NCBI GenBank assembly: GCA_023388235.1
Contig: JAEWGQ010000030.1
Location: 1-13,104 of the forward strand
From: Actinomycetes bacterium
Lineage (GTDB): Bacteria > Actinomycetota > Actinomycetes > Actinomycetales > Cellulomonadaceae
Direction: 5' to 3'
DNA: 13,104 bases
The notes beneath the pieces were generated by a model, which saw nothing but the letters and a program-made list of their open reading frames with translations, made no database searches and was not told the DNA's origin. Numbering within the stretch: the stretch's first letter is position 1; each line of letters begins with the position of its first letter. This document shows positions 12,554 to 13,104 of the stretch, piece by piece. A program made the translations under genes and the position numbers.

Positions 12554-13104
12554 GTGCGACCCCTGCCGCCGACGACCGTCGCCCGCCTGCCCGGATACCT
12601 GCGCTCCCTGGGCGGCCTCGCGTCCGAGGGAGTGACGACGACGTCCTCCGACCAGCTCGCCGAGCTCGTCGGCGCCTCCCCGGCCCAGCTGCGCAAGGAC
12701 CTGTCCTACCTCGGCGCCGGCGGCCGCCGCGGCGTCGGGTACGAGGTCGAGCACCTCCGCCGGCAGATCGCGCAGGCCCTCGGCATGGCGGAGGAGCGCC
12801 AGGTCGTCATCGTCGGCATCGGCAACCTCGGGCACGCGCTCGCCACGTACTCCGGGTTCGGCGACCGCGGGTTCGTGCTCGTCGGCCTCTTCGACACCCA
12901 CCGCGACCTCGTCGGCACCACCGTCGGCGGGCACGTCGTCCAGCACGTCGACCACCTCGAGCGCGTCATCGAGGAGACCGAGGCCAGCATCGCCGTCGTC
13001 GCCACCCCCGGCTCCGCCGCGCAGGCCACCACCGACCGGCTCGTCGCCGCCGGCATCACCGGGATCCTCAACTTCGCGCCGCGCACCGTGCGGGTGCCCG
13101 ACGG
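12554..13104 (+). CDS. rex: Redox-sensing transcriptional repressor Rex (3' end beyond window)
   Basis: NADH/NAD+-sensing repressor of respiratory and fermentative genes. About 183 residues are present of a usual 210-250. The N-terminal winged helix covers about 1-62, with SSDQLAELVGASPAQLRKDL (31-50) and SYLGAGGRRGVGYEVEHL (51-68) as the recognisable Rex HTH and wing. The Rossmann domain starts at about 83, with the NAD(H)-binding loop VGIGNLGHAL at 87-96, then GLFDTH at 111-116 and VVATPGSAAQ at 148-157. The loop after KDLSYLG reads AGGRRGVGY instead of the more usual SYGTRGVGY. GTG 12554 is the only reasonable start. In related genomes rex is commonly followed by hemA (glutamyl-tRNA reductase), expected just outside the window. 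Confidence 0.93.
   Translation, partial: MRPLPPTTVARLPGYLRSLGGLASEGVTTTSSDQLAELVGASPAQLRKDLSYLGAGGRRGVGYEVEHLRRQIAQALGMAEERQVVIVGIGNLGHALATYSGFGDRGFVLVGLFDTHRDLVGTTVGGHVVQHVDHLERVIEETEASIAVVATPGSAAQATTDRLVAAGITGILNFAPRTVRVPD

Noticed and set aside
1..13104. CRISPR arrays, tRNA/rRNA genes, insertion sequences, defence or secondary-metabolism systems
   Set aside because: I saw no regularly spaced repeats, cloverleaf, transposase or defence-type domains; every long region is accounted for by ordinary metabolic or housekeeping families.

Overview
The window comes from a very GC-rich actinobacterium. Third codon positions are almost all G or C, GTG and TTG starts are common, and several promoters sit directly against start codons. 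A conserved actinobacterial gene set (an excisionase-type HTH protein followed by mini-protein bS22, then a HAD-IB phosphatase, a glutaredoxin-like protein and Rex) lies beside an arabinoside-use locus. A plant-polysaccharide-degrading member of the Micrococcales, such as Cellulomonas or a relative, fits best. The genus is an inference.

Layout. Positions 1-2530, minus strand, hold a potassium-uptake operon read trkH, trkA, then a ROK/NagC-type regulator cut by the window edge; its genes overlap by 8 and 4 nt. Facing away from it at 2631-3812 is an AcuC-type deacetylase. Then come a small HTH DNA-binding protein (3966-4211) and the 32-residue ribosomal protein bS22 (4428-4526), which has a leader of about 140 nt and is closed by tandem hairpins.

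Positions 4632-10713 are a self-contained sugar module, all on the plus strand: a Tat-type lipoprotein solute-binding protein, two permeases, a LacI-family regulator and a cytoplasmic GH51 alpha-L-arabinofuranosidase. The promoters of the binding-protein operon and of the GH51 gene carry the same -35 hexamer and an almost identical 16-bp operator (15 of 16 positions). This ties both ends of the module to one regulator, most simply the LacI protein encoded between them. The apparent logic is import of short arabinosides, release of arabinose inside the cell, and derepression by a sugar ligand. No transport ATPase is encoded here, so a shared one elsewhere is expected.

Positions 10714-10873 are a convergent terminator region. 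A minus-strand pair follows (HAD-IB phosphatase 11416-12243, then GNAT acetyltransferase 10874-11419). Back to back with it, across only 34 nt, is a glutaredoxin-like gene, followed by rex, which runs off the right edge.

I found no phage, IS, CRISPR, tRNA, rRNA or defence genes. The most interesting signals are regulatory: the duplicated operator, four start codons placed exactly 6 nt after a TAnnnT -10 box (leaderless transcription), a 13-bp inverted repeat around the lacI promoter, and the bS22 leader.
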